Assembly: GCF_032118995.1 (NCBI RefSeq)
Contig: NC_092665.1
Span: 2,702,001-2,766,000, forward strand
From: Asterias amurensis
Lineage: Eukaryota; Echinodermata; Asteroidea; Forcipulatida; Asteriidae
Length of the DNA: 64,000 bases
Direction of reading: 5' to 3'
Position 1 is the stretch's first letter. Each line of letters begins with the position of its first letter. The translations under genes and the position numbers were made by a program. The notes beneath the pieces are model-generated. The model had not been told where the DNA came from and searched no databases. It was given only the letters and a program-made list of their open reading frames with translations. Positions 1 through 12,900 of this stretch are shown one piece after another.

Positions 1-364
1 TTCATGCTATGCAAATTTTTGTGCTTATCAGCTCTATGAAATTGGGCCCAGGTTTCTAAGTGCTGAATCAAAGTGTCAATATTTTGGCTTCTGTGCGTGC
101 GTACTCCGCGTTACTTTGCATACTACACTTACAAGGCTACCGCAGAAATTCGGCGCTTGCACGTAAGCAGGGAATCATGATCATAAGCGCAGAATTCGGC
201 GGTTAGCGGAGCCATAAAATTGGGCCCAGTTGGTTGATTTTTATTTTTCAAATTTGCTTTCATAATAACATTTGAAATTGTGGAGATATTTGTCTGAGTA
301 AACTCACAGGCAGTGACACAATTATGCCTCATGAATTTTTGATCAAATAGAAGAAAGATAATGT

Positions 365-725
365 TTGGGTGTCATGGCTGAGCGTATACGAGGACTGAAC
401 TCAAGCTCTGGTGTTTCTGATTAGCAGAGTTTGGGTTCGAGTCCCGGTCGTGACACTTGTGCAAGACACTTAACCATTTGCTTCTTTCCACCCAGGGGTA
501 AATGGGTACCTGTGAGGACAGAGATGGTTCTTGTGATTGTTTAGCTTAGTGCGCTACATATTTGGCGGCACAGGCTGTTTACTCCCCTGGGAGCTGAGAT
601 GGTTTAAGGAATGATTTAAGGCCCAGTGACCAGGGGTAATAATGTTGAAGCACCACTGCGTGACGGACCTGCGCACTATATAAGAAGCCACGATTATTTA
701 TTATTTATTATTATTATTATTAAAA
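365..725 (+). mobile_element. tRNA-derived SINE, near full length
   Basis: The head (371-457) resembles a Leu/Ser-type tRNA with ATGGCTGAGCG and B box GGTTCGAGTCC at 434-444. A body with GGGTAAATGGGTACC and GGCCCAGTGACCAG follows, ending in a TTA-rich tail. It preserves the empty TTAA site (604-607) used by the MITE in the second copy. Confidence 0.82.
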
Positions 726-822
726 ACTGCTCCTGATGAGTACCAACAGTGATAAACGCTGGTCTGCTTTTAGTACGTGACTCACGTAATGATGACTCTT
801 CTTGTTTGTGTTTACATGACAG

Positions 823-955
823 CCCCTTCATTACCTAGGCAACCTAATACCAGACCCCGAGGCTGAGCATGAGTTGTTTGACCGGGTAATCAACGTCAGG
901 GAAGGGTTCAGCGTCCCTCTTGGTCTACGCGGTGTGATCATTGGAATACAACCAG
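823..955 (+). CDS. xrn1: xrn1 exon a
   Basis: Acceptor AG at 821-822, donor GT at 956-957. It encodes 44 codons plus 1 nt, containing DRVINVREGFSVPLGLRG, the most conserved XRN1 block in the window. It is followed by the 16.3 kb intron that carries the GPCR cluster. Confidence 0.9.
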
Positions 956-3900
956 GTAATGTACTGAGTTTCAATCAAAGTGGGCAAAAATATGTTGGAC
1001 ACTTTCGGTACAGAATTTTTTTTTTCCACAGATTTACGAATAACTTACAGGGTTTACAGAAGGTAATGGTGAAAGACATCTCCTGAAATATTATTCCATG
1101 AAATGTTTTACTTTTTGAGAAAACATTGAAACAATATCAATTCTCGATATCGTGAATTACAGATTTATTTTAAACACATGTCATGACACAGCGAAACGTG
1201 CATAAACAAGGGTGGGTTTTCTCTTTATTTTCTCCCCACTCCGATGACCAATTGAGCCTAAATTTTCACAGGTTTGTTACAGTATTTTATATATAAGTTG
1301 TGGTACACAAAGTGTGGGCCTTGGACAATACTGTTTACCGAAAGTGTCCAATGGGGACACTATTGGTAATTACTCAAAATAGTTTTTAGCATAAAAACTT
1401 ACTTGAGAACGAGCAATGGGGCGCTGTTGATAGTACAAAACATTGTGAGAAACAGCTCCCTCTGAAGTACATGTAACGTAGGTTTTTTTTTAAGAAGTAA
1501 TTTCTCTCTAGAATATTTGATTTGATTTCGAGACCTCAGCTGAGGTCTCGAAATCAAGCATCTGAAGTTTTTTTTTTTTTTTTTTCCATTATTCTCTCAC
1601 AACTTCAACGACCAATTGAGTTCAAATTTTTACAGGTTTGTTATTTTATGCATATGCTGAGATATACCAAGTGAGAAGACTGGTCTTTGTCATAACCAAT
1701 AGGTGTCCAGTGCCTTTACATGTAAATTGGGCCAATGGTTTCTAACATTACATCAACTAAAGACAAAGTAAAATCTTTGGTTTTTTGAACCGTTTGGTTG
1801 TTTTATTCCTATATCATTATAGATGTGCACAATCAAATTAACATTTTACCAGCACTAAAACAAAATTGAAAGAAGGGCCAGTCTCAGTGATGCTTGGGGT
1901 CTAGACTGCTGAAAATATACTCAATTTCAGGGTGGCCTTTGATGGCCCCAGAAAAAAAATTCTCCACTCGTTTTGTTAGCTTTAAAACTTTTTTGCGATT
2001 TAAAACAGTCATATTGTCAGAGTAAATGCTTGTTAGGGTGTCGTTGAAGAGCAGATAAGAGCACCGAACTCAAGCTCTTGTTATTCTGTTCAGCAGAGTG
2101 AGGGTTGCACAAAGCTGTATACTCCCCAGGGAGCCGAGATGGTTTAAAGCCATTGGACCCTTTCGGTACAGAAAAAAAAAAAAAAAGTTCACAGATTTAC
2201 AAATAACTTACAGGGTTTACCGAAGGTAGTGGTGAAAGACTTCTCTTGAAATATTATTCCATGAAATGCTTTACTTTTTTGAGAAAACAGTAAAACGATA
2301 TCAATTCTTGATATCGAGAATAACGGATATTAAACACATGTCATGACACGGCGAAACGTGCGGATACAAGGGTGGGTTTTCCCAATATTTTCTCCCGACT
2401 CCGATGACCGATTGAGCCTAAATTTTCACAGGTTTGTTATTTTATATATAAGTTGTGATACACAAAGTGTGGGTCTTGGACAATACTGTTTACCAAAAGT
2501 GTATAATGGCTTTAAGGAATGATTAAGGCCCAGTGATCAGCGGTAATAGTGTGAAGCGCTTTGGGACGCCCTTCGGGTGTGAAAAGCGTTACATAAAAAC
2601 TGGCTAATGTTTTTCTCAGGCATGTGATTTCTTAGTATTTGTCCTTTGCAAAGTAAATATTTACACATAGTGTTACCGAAAAGTGAATACACATTCTGTT
2701 CGCCCTTTTTCCAAAAGTGTCTGTTATGATGCAACTCGTAAAACCAAGCTAGATATCATTGTTAGAAGTTAAATTGGAATCAAGTACGCCTTGTAAAAGC
2801 CCAAGAAAACATGGTCACTAGCTTTAAAGGCAATGGACACTATTGGTAATTACTCAAAATAATTATCAGCATAAAACCTCACTTGGCAACAAGTAATGGG
2901 AAGAGGTTGATAGTATGAAACATTGTGAGAAACGGGTCCCTCTGAAGTGGTGTAGTTTTCGAGAAAGAAGTAATTTTCCACGAATTGTTATTTGTTATTT
3001 TGTGCATATACATGTATGTTGAGAAACACCAAGTGAGAAGACTGGTCTTTGACAATTACCAAAGGTGTCCAGTGTCTTTGAAAAGATTAAATTGAAATCA
3101 GCCCTACTCTAAAAGCAATTGCTTTAATGAAACAAATAATGGAGAAGTCACGGGTAGTTCATGAAAATAATGCACAGTTTCAAAAGTACTAAATTAGGTA
3201 GTTAGTTTGGGAGGGGGTAGGCATTCTGTGTCAGAGTTTAGTTTGTACGCATGTGCGAACTCAGGCCAAAAGTATTAAGTGGCGTCAACAAAATACGTCC
3301 AAATTTTCACAGGCGTTGTTATTTTATATATATAATGTGGTTGATCACACAAAACATGCACTGTTCAAAAGTTAAGTGTCAGGTTTTTTAGGGGAAAATA
3401 GTATGAGGCCTGAACAACTACAATAAGTTTATATAACCTGCAGGATTTTCTGTTGAACCTAAAACTGAAACTGCAGCACTCACTTGTACAGTATGTTGTG
3501 CAGTTGCTTCCTGTCTTGTTGATCCACTAAATGGTGTCCACACGGCTGTCATTAGTGGCGTCCACACGGTTAACATTGCGCTGACGTCCACCACAAACAA
3601 TCTTCTTGACTTGTGTCTGAAAGCGTTCGTAGGTGAAGCAGTAGATAAAGGGATTGACACACAGATTCAGCACCAGGATGGCATTAGTTGTGGGATTGAC
3701 AAAGTTATCGCTCAATCCAAGATTGAACAGCAAGTAGCTGGTACAAGATGGTGTCCAACAGATGGCAAAGAATACTGCCACCACAAGTAGGGTCAGGGTA
3801 ACATTTTTATTGGCTTTATTCAACATGTTTCTTGCATCTTGGTTGTTGTCGCCGACCCTGGCCTGTGACCGCTTGCGGATTACCAAGATAATCTGGGTGT

Positions 3901-6900
3901 AGGAAATCATGAGGATGACCAACGGGACGAAGAGCAGCGAACTTGTGACGATAAACAAACCCACAATTAGCTGGACTGTACGGTTCGGCCAGCCGATATC
4001 ACACCCATCTTCGGTTTTAAATGATATGAGACTCAAATGAAGAGTTGGTATGAGGCTGCACAGCCAGGTTGCAGCCATGATCATCTTCAGTCGCCGGCTT
4101 GTGAAAATCTGGCGGTGTCTGACTGGTTGACAAGTTGCGTAGTATCGCTCTACAGATATAGCGACTAAGTTGTAGGTAGAAACAGTGTAGAAAGTAAACG
4201 ACCACCACTCCGACCACCAGATTTTACAATACAGCGTGCCAAAGATGTTATCCGGTACTTGACTTGGTGATATTATCAGAAAAAGGCTGAGTAAGAAGAA
4301 AACAGAGCCAAGAAAATCCATGAAAGATTGATGGATGATGAACTTTTTGGTTGTGGAGTTGAAGACTCTTCGATATCGCAGCATGACCAGACAGACAAAT
4401 GCATTGCCGATCAGTCCGAGTAAACCAATAATGATGTTCACATAGAAAGCAGCGTAGTTGAAATTATCCTCTGGCAGAGATGTAGAAACGGTCGACAGCT
4501 CCATTTCAGTCTCTCAGTGTTTGCTTTACCTTGCTTACTGTCTACAGTTTTTTAGTCAATTGCCGACAGTCAGTTCTCGCTGAACAGTTTTTATGATTTT
4601 TCGTTTCTTTTTTTCTTTTGTGTAAATTTTTAGAGAGTTTTTTTTTTACGAGTATATTTTAGAAATTCTTTGTGATCTTATCATTATTTGTTATGCCCCG
4701 TGGCTAAGCTGAAGGGGCAGGTAGTGTTTGCACTATTGTTTCTAAAACAGCAATGTACTTTTTTGATCAATGCATTTTCCATAACTGGCTCCTGTGGGTA
4801 ACATGTAATTTTTCAGGGAGGTTTTTATTTGACGAGTGTATTTTACAAATCTTTTGTGATCTTATTTTTTTTGTTTCTGAAAACAGCGATGCACTTTTTA
4901 GATCGATGCTTTTCCCATAGTTGCTTCTGTGGGTAGCATGTACAATGCATTTCTATTCTTCCTTGCTGCACAAAAAAACCATTCAGCAATCCCACTGGAG
5001 GAGACTTGTTCATAGTTTGTGATGTTTGTGATTGGATATTTATGGCGTGTATCAAATCTCAAGGGAAACTGACTTTGTAAAGTACAAGAGCTTAATGTTT
5101 GGTAAAGTACAAGAGCTTAATGTTCACATAAAAAAAGCTGCCTCATTGTTAAAGACAGTGGACACTTTTGGTAATTGTCAAAGACTAGTCTTCACAGTTG
5201 GTGTATCTAATGCAAAAAATAACAAACCTGTGCAAATTTAAGCTCAATCGATTGTCGAAGTTGCGAGATAATAATGAAAGAAAAAACACCTTGTCTCACG
5301 AAGTTGTGTGCTTTCTGATGCTTGATTTCGAGACCTCAAGTTCTAAACTTGAGGTCTCGAAATCAAATTAGTGAAAAACTACTTCTTTCTCGAAAACTAC
5401 GTCACTTCAGAGGGAGCTGTTTCTCACAATGCTTTATACTATTAACCTCTCCCCATTACTCGTAATCAAGAAAGGTTTTATGTTGATATTTATTTTGAGT
5501 AGTTACCAATAGTGTCCACTGCCTTTAAGCACGGTTTGTACTTCATGCTAATGGGAATGCAATGCAAATTATATGACGTGAATTTGACGTCTCAACTCTG
5601 TTTTCAGTGCAAATTGGCAAGCGAGTCAAGCACAAGTCAACTGCTGTGAATTTGTGAGGTCTTCATTTGCTTCGCATTCACATTCTCAGGAAGTATCGAA
5701 TCAGAGTTTGAGTAAGAACACATTAGATTGATGGATGATGAGCTTATTGGATGTGGAGTTAAAGGCGCTTCGATATCGCAGCATGACCAGACAGACAAAT
5801 GCATTGCCGATCACTGCCGATAAGTCAGTTTTCGCTGGACAGTTTCCCTCAGGAACTGCCTCATGCTTTGTTTACACAGTTAGGTTTTTACAAAAAACAT
5901 TTTTTAGCCAGCATTACTTTTAAGAGCAAATGCTTTAAAGAAACTAATATTAGATATGTCATAGAAACATTGTAAATAAAATGCCATTATAAACCTTAAA
6001 AACAAAAACAAAATGCAAAAGCTAATTTCGGTTGTTGCAGCCAATATCAAGGAGAATGTATAAATGCTGAAAATTGTGCATGGTTTACCGTTTTTCACTA
6101 TTTTTCCCGGACTCACACAATACATTAAGCCCCAAATTTTGAAGGTTTGTTTTTTCATTATGGTTGATCAAACAAAACATGAACACGGTCTGCGACTTTT
6201 TTGTCAGCTTTTAAGTTAAGGGTCTTCAGGATTGTCTCTTGCACTAATAACTGAAACTGCAGCACTCACTTGAGCAGCGTGTTGTGCAGTTGCTTCCTGT
6301 CTTGTTGATCCACTAATGGTGTCCACACGGTTGTCATTAATGGTGTCCACACGGTTGCCGTTGCGCTGACGTCCACCACAAACCATCTTCTTGACTTGTT
6401 TCTGAAAGCGTTCATAGGTGAAGCAGTAGATGAATGGATTGACGCAAAGGTTTAACACCACGACGGCATTCAAAGTGGGACTGACAAAAGTTTCGTTCAA
6501 TCCAAGATTGTACAACATGTAGCTGGTACTAGTTGGTGTCCAACAGATGGCAAAGAATATGGCCACCACAAGTAGAGTCAGGGTGACGTTTTTGTTGGCT
6601 CTAGTCAACATTTTTCTTGCATCTTGGTTGTTGTCGTCGACCCTGGCCTGTGACCGCTTGCGGAGCACCAAGATGATTCTGGTGTAGGAAAATATAATGA
6701 TGACCAACGGTAAGACAATAGTCATACTGTAGATGATAAACAAACCCACGACTACCTGGACGGTACGGCTTAGCCAGTCGACGTCACACCCATCTTCGGT
6801 TTTATATGATATGAAAATCAAATGAAGAGCTGGTACGAAGCCACACAGCCAGGTTGCAGCCATGATCATCTTCAGTCGCCGGCCTGAGAAAATTACACGG

Positions 6901-9900
6901 TGTATGAGTGGCTTACATGTTGCGTAGTATCTCTCTGTTGATATAGCGACTAAGTTGTAGGTAGAAACAACATAGATACTATACTGCAACCACTCTGACC
7001 ACCAGAGTTTACAGTACAGCGAGCCCAAGATGTTATCCGATACTTGACTTGGTGGTGATATTATCAGAAAAAGGCTGAGTAAGAAGAAAACAGACCCAAG
7101 AAAATCCAAAACAGATTGATGGATGATGAGCTTATTGGTTGTGGAGTTGAAGACTCTACGATATCGCAGCATGACCAGACAGACAAATGCATTGCCGATC
7201 AGTCCCAGTGAACCAATAATGATGTTCACATAGAACGCAGCCGTGGTTGAATTTTCCATTGGCTGAGATGTTGACACAGTAGACATCTCCATTTTGTGTA
7301 GAGTGTCAAGTCTCTCAGTGTTGCTCAGTGTCCAGAGTTTTAGTCAAAACTGCGCTCAGGTATTTCTCGCTGAACATTTCCCCCTTATCCTGTTACCTTT
7401 TCGCCTTTTGTATCCTAATTCCTTGTCACCATAATGAGAGTGGGAGTAGTTTATTGAATGCAATCGCAGAAAAGCAAGATGTATCCCTTGCTTTGCGGAC
7501 CAGTCGTCTGATTAAACTTCTGAAAATCTTTTCCCTGCCATCGTAGTCTAATTTGCAAGAGAGTTTTCCATTCTGCTCAACTGCCCTATTTTTTGTATCT
7601 CTTTTTCAAAGTTATTTCTTTGAACATTAGTGGTGGGAAAATGCAGAATCCTTTCTTACTTGATGAAATTAGGTTGTTGGTTTTTTTTATATTTAATAAT
7701 GCAAATCGAATCGAGTATTTAAGAAACTATTGTTCGGAGGAAATGTAAAGGGACTTCTCCGTTTGAAATTCTATGTACATCTTCCATTTCTACATGTATG
7801 TCGAGTTAAAGCACATTTATCAAATTAAAAAGCAGTACCTTTGTTATCAATGTAATTAAATTTTCTTTAGTTTGTTGAGTCCTCAAAAAATCTTGCAAAT
7901 CTCTATGTGTAGAAGACTTTTGGGGTTTTTTAGGGGGGGGGGAGGTAGTGCTTTCTGCTCATGCTCATACCACCCATGCCTCAGATTGATGATACCCAAG
8001 CCTACATCCATATGGACTGTAAAGGGGGTTCCCTGTTTCAGCCCTAGGAGTAGGTGGCAACAGCCTCTGGAACAAAATAATTCTAGCCCACACCTTGAAG
8101 TGGCCTTCAGGCCTTGTGTGTCTGGCGATTTGCATAAAAAATAAAAAATAGTTTTTTTTTTTTGGTTTTTTTTTTGAGCAAATGCTTTTCAAGCATTTAT
8201 TTCGCCAGGTTTGTACAGTGTTACTGCAAACGGAGTACGCACTGTAATGGTCTGCTTCTAAAAAGACCCATCAAGATATTTGAGAAACTATTGTTCGTTG
8301 GAAACATGGGTGGAAATTTCAATGGGAAATTCTATTCCATTTACGTGTCGAGGTGGGGCACACTGATCAGATTTAAAAGCGACATCATTGTTAGAAATTA
8401 AATTTGATATATGTATGACTTGTAAAGGCCCCAGAAAATGTTGCGACTCACTTTGTTTGCAAAATTTGGTTTAAAGTTTTGTTGTAAGAGCAAATGCCAA
8501 ATAACAAAACTAATATAAGCGATTTCATACTGTAGTGTAAATATAATGCTTCGTATATATCATAAACCTTGGATTATTCGAGTTGGTCTATGAAAAGCGT
8601 TTGAAACCGTTTGTTATGAAATGCATGATTAGAAAGATCTTGTTTTAAAAGTGTAATATAATGATCCACACAACTTGCCTTCGAAATTGCATGGTTTTCA
8701 TTTTACTTTGTCAACTAACACGGTCGGCGGTTTTGTGGACTCCGCAAAATGGCGTGCCGTGTTAGTTCACAACATATGAGGAAAACCATGCAATTTCGAA
8801 GCCTAGTTGTGTTGATCATTATATTACACTTTCAAAACATCTTTCTAACGGTATACATTTTATAACAAACGGTTTCAAATGCTTTTCATTGTTCATAGAC
8901 CAACTTGACCAATCCAAGGCAATGTGTCTCATAAAAAAAAATTAAAAAAACGCAAAAGCTGATTGAGGAGAATATGCGGAAAAATTGTGCACGGTTTTCA
9001 CTATTTCTTCCTGAAACACACAATACATTAAGCTCCAAATTTCACAGGTTTGTTATTTCATTATGGTTGATCAAACAAAACATGTACACGGTCTGCGACT
9101 TTTTTGCCAGCAGCTCTAACTAAGTTAAGGAACTGCAGGATTGTTTCTTGAACTAATAACTGAGACTGCAGCACTCATTTGTAGTTGTACAGGGTGTTGT
9201 GCAGTTGCTTCCTGTCTTGTTGATCCACTAATGGTGTCCACACGGTTGTCATTGCGCCGACGTCCACCACAAACCATCTTCTTGACTTGTTTCTGAAAGC
9301 GTTCATAGGTGAAGCAGTAGATGAATGGATTGACGCAAAGGTTTAACACCACGATGGCATTCAAAGTGGGACTGACAAAAGTTTCGTTCAATCCAAGATT
9401 GTACAACATGTAGCTGGTACTAATTGGCGTCCAACAGATGGCAAAGAATATGGCCACCACAAGTAGAGTCAGGGTGACGTTTTTGTTGGCTCTTGTCAGC
9501 ATGTTTCTTGCATCTTGGTTGTTGTCGCCTACCCTGGCTCGAGAGCGTTTATAGAGCGCCAAGATGATTTTGATGTAGGAATATATGATGACAGCTAACG
9601 GAATGACAATAATGACGTTCTCGACTATAACTACACCCACAACAGCCTGGATTGTAGGGCTCGGCCAGACGACTTCACAAACCCCATCGATGTTGTGTGA
9701 AAAGAAGATTAAGTAAGATTGTAATAAACAGTTGGATATCCAGGCTAAGGCTACAACCATCATGAGTCGATGACTTGAGAACATGTTACGATGTCTGACG
9801 GGTTGACACGTTGCAAAGTATCGCTCTACAGATATTGCTACCAGGTTATAGGTAGAGACAGTGAAGACACTATACATGGACCACTCTGACCACCAGATTT

Positions 9901-12900
9901 TACAGTACAGCGAGCCTAAGATGTTATCCGGTACTTGACTTGGTGGTGATAGAACCACGCCTAGTAAAAACAGTAGAGATCCAAGAAAATCCACAACAGA
10001 TTGATGGATGATGAGCTTATTGGTTGTGGAGTTGAAGACGCTTCGATAGCGCAGCATGACCAGACAGACAAATGCATTGCCGATCAGTCCGAGTGAACCA
10101 ATAATGATGTTCACATAGGATGCAGCCGTGTTAGAATTGTCCGTCACCTCAGATGTAGAAATAGTAGACATCTCCATTATGTGTACAGTGTCCAGTCTCT
10201 CAGTGTTGCTCGGTGTGTACAGTCTAGTCAATTGCACTCAGTCAGTTCTCGCTGAGCAGTTTTTATGATTTCACAATGCCTTTTCCCTTTTTATAGCACC
10301 TACTTTATATATTTGTATACTTTTTTATTAAATATTAAACTTTTTGAAGTGAAAATCTTAATGTTTTTATTAAATAAAAAATTAAAACTGTTGTTCAGGC
10401 CAAGATCAATCGAAGCGCTCGTTTGAAGTTGTAAGCCGGTTCCATTATTCTTCGCAAGAAGGGCATGCTGATCAAATTAAGTGCTAACCTTTATTTATGT
10501 AAGTTAATTATCATTTGTCCTGCTCTACAAACTATTATGTCAATGTTCGTGCTCACAATTTGCTTGAAAGCTTTTCAGTATAATTTCATGTCAGACGTAT
10601 TTTTAAAGTTGTTTTTTTTGTTTGTTTTTTTCAATTTTATTTAATTTACCCAGTCAGTTTCCCTTGTGGTTTATAATGATATCAATTTATTTTTTACGCA
10701 AGTTGCCAGACACAAAAGGCCTGAAGGCCACTTTAAGATGTGTGCTACAAGCAATCAACTACTTTTCCGGGGCCATTGTCAACCTACTCCTGGGGCTAAA
10801 ACAGGGTTACCCCTCTTTACAGTCCATGCGGATGTAGGCTTGGGTATCCTACAGTTGCATGGTAATCAAGCCCTTGTTTCACTCAGTATGAGTTGATACA
10901 CTAGACATCTTTATTTTTTGTGAAGTACAGTGTTGTGCAGTTCCTTCAGGCCTTTTTGCTTCATTAATGGCATCCACACGGTTGTCATAAATGGTGTCCC
11001 CCAGAAAATGTTGCGACTCACTTTGTTTACACAATTTGGTTTAAAGTTTTGTTTTAAGAGCAAATGCTTTAAAGAAACTAATATAAGAGATTCATACTGT
11101 AGGAAACTTGTAAATATAATGCTTCGTATGTATCATAAACCTTGGATTATTCGAGTTGGTCTATGAAAAGCGTTTGAAACTGTTTGTTATGAAATGCATG
11201 ATTAGAAAGATGTTTTAAAAGTGTAATATAATGATCCACACAACTTGCCTTCGAAATTGCATGGTTTTCATTTTACTTTGCAAACTAACACGGTGGGCCA
11301 ATTTGTGGACATCACAAAATGTGCCGCGTGCCGTGTTAGTTCACAACATATGAGGAAAACCATGCAATTTCGAAGCCTAGTTGTGTTGATCATTATATTA
11401 CACTTTTAAAACGTATACATTTTATAACAAACGGTTTCAAATGCTTTTTATAGACCAACTTGACCAATCCAAGGCAACGTGTCCCATTAAAAGAACAAAA
11501 TAAAAACCAAAAAGCTGATTGAGGAGAATAATGCTGAAAAATTGTGCACGGTTTTTCACTATTTCTTCCTGAATCACACAATACATTAAGCTCCAAATTT
11601 CACAGGTTTGTTATTTCATTATGGTTGATCAAACAAAACATGTACACAGTCTGCGACTTTTTTGCCAGCAGCTCTAAGTTAAGGAACTGCAGGATTGTCT
11701 CTTGAACTAATAACTGAGACTGCAGCACTCATTTGTAGTTGTACAGGGTGTTGTGCCGGTGCTTCCTGTCTTGTTGATCCACTAATGGTGTCCACACGGT
11801 TGTCATTGCGCCGACGTCCACCACAAACCATCTTCTTGACTTGTTTCTGAAAGCGTTCATAGGTGAAGCAGTAGATGAATGGATTGACGCAAAGGTTTAA
11901 CACCACGATGGCATTCAAAGTGGGACTGACAAAAGTTTCGTTCAATCCAAGATTGTACAACATGTAGCTGGTACTAATTGGCGTCCAACAGATGGCAAAG
12001 AATATGGCCACCACAAGTAGAGTCAGGGTGACGTTTTTGTTGGCTCTTGTCAGCATGTTTCTTGCATCTTGGTTGTTGTCGCCTACCCTGGCTCGAGAGC
12101 GTTTATAGAGCGCCAAGATGATCTTGATGTAGGAATATATGATGACAGCTAACGGAATGACAATAATGACGTTCCCGACTATAACTACACCCACAACAGC
12201 CTGGATTGTAGGGCTCGGCCAGATGACTTCACAAACCCCATCGATGTTGTGTGAAATGAAGATTAAGTGAGATTGTAAAAAACAGTTGGATATCCAGGCT
12301 AAGGCTACAACCATCATGAGTCGATGACTTGAGAACATGTTACGATGTCTGACGGGTTGACACGTTGCAAAGTATCGCTCTACAGATATTGCTACCAGGT
12401 TATAGGTAGAGACAGTGAAGACACTATACATGGACCACTCTGACCACCAGATTTTACAGTACAGCGAGCCTAAGATGTTATCCGGTACTTGACTTGGTGG
12501 TGATATAACCACGCCTAGTAAGAACAGTAGAGATCCAAGAAAATCCACAACAGATTGATGGATGATGAGCTTATTGGTTGTGGAGTTGAAGACGCTTTGA
12601 TAGCGCAGCATGACCAGACAGACAAATGCATTGCCGATCAGTCCGAGTGAACCAATAATGATGTTCACATAGAATGCAGCCGTGTTAGAATTGTCCGTCA
12701 CCTCAGATGTAGAAATAGTAGACATCTCCATTATGTGTACAGTGTCCAGTCTCTCAGTGTTGCTCAGTGTGTACAGTCTAGTCAATTGCACTCAGTCAGT
12801 TCTCGCTGAGCAGTTTTTATGATTTCACAATGCCTTTTCCCTTTTTATAGCACCTACTTTATATATTTGTATACTTTTTTATTAAATATTAAACTTTTTG

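Noticed and set aside
371-457. tRNA-like sequence
   Set aside because: It is the head of a SINE with a body and tail, and stem pairing is imperfect. Not a tRNA gene.
10178-10237. Upstream ATG adding 20 residues to GPCR 3 (and 12732-12791 for GPCR 4)
   Set aside because: The extension corresponds to 5' flank in GPCR 1 and 2, whereas the MEMST/MELST start is shared. The longer form is kept only as an alternative.
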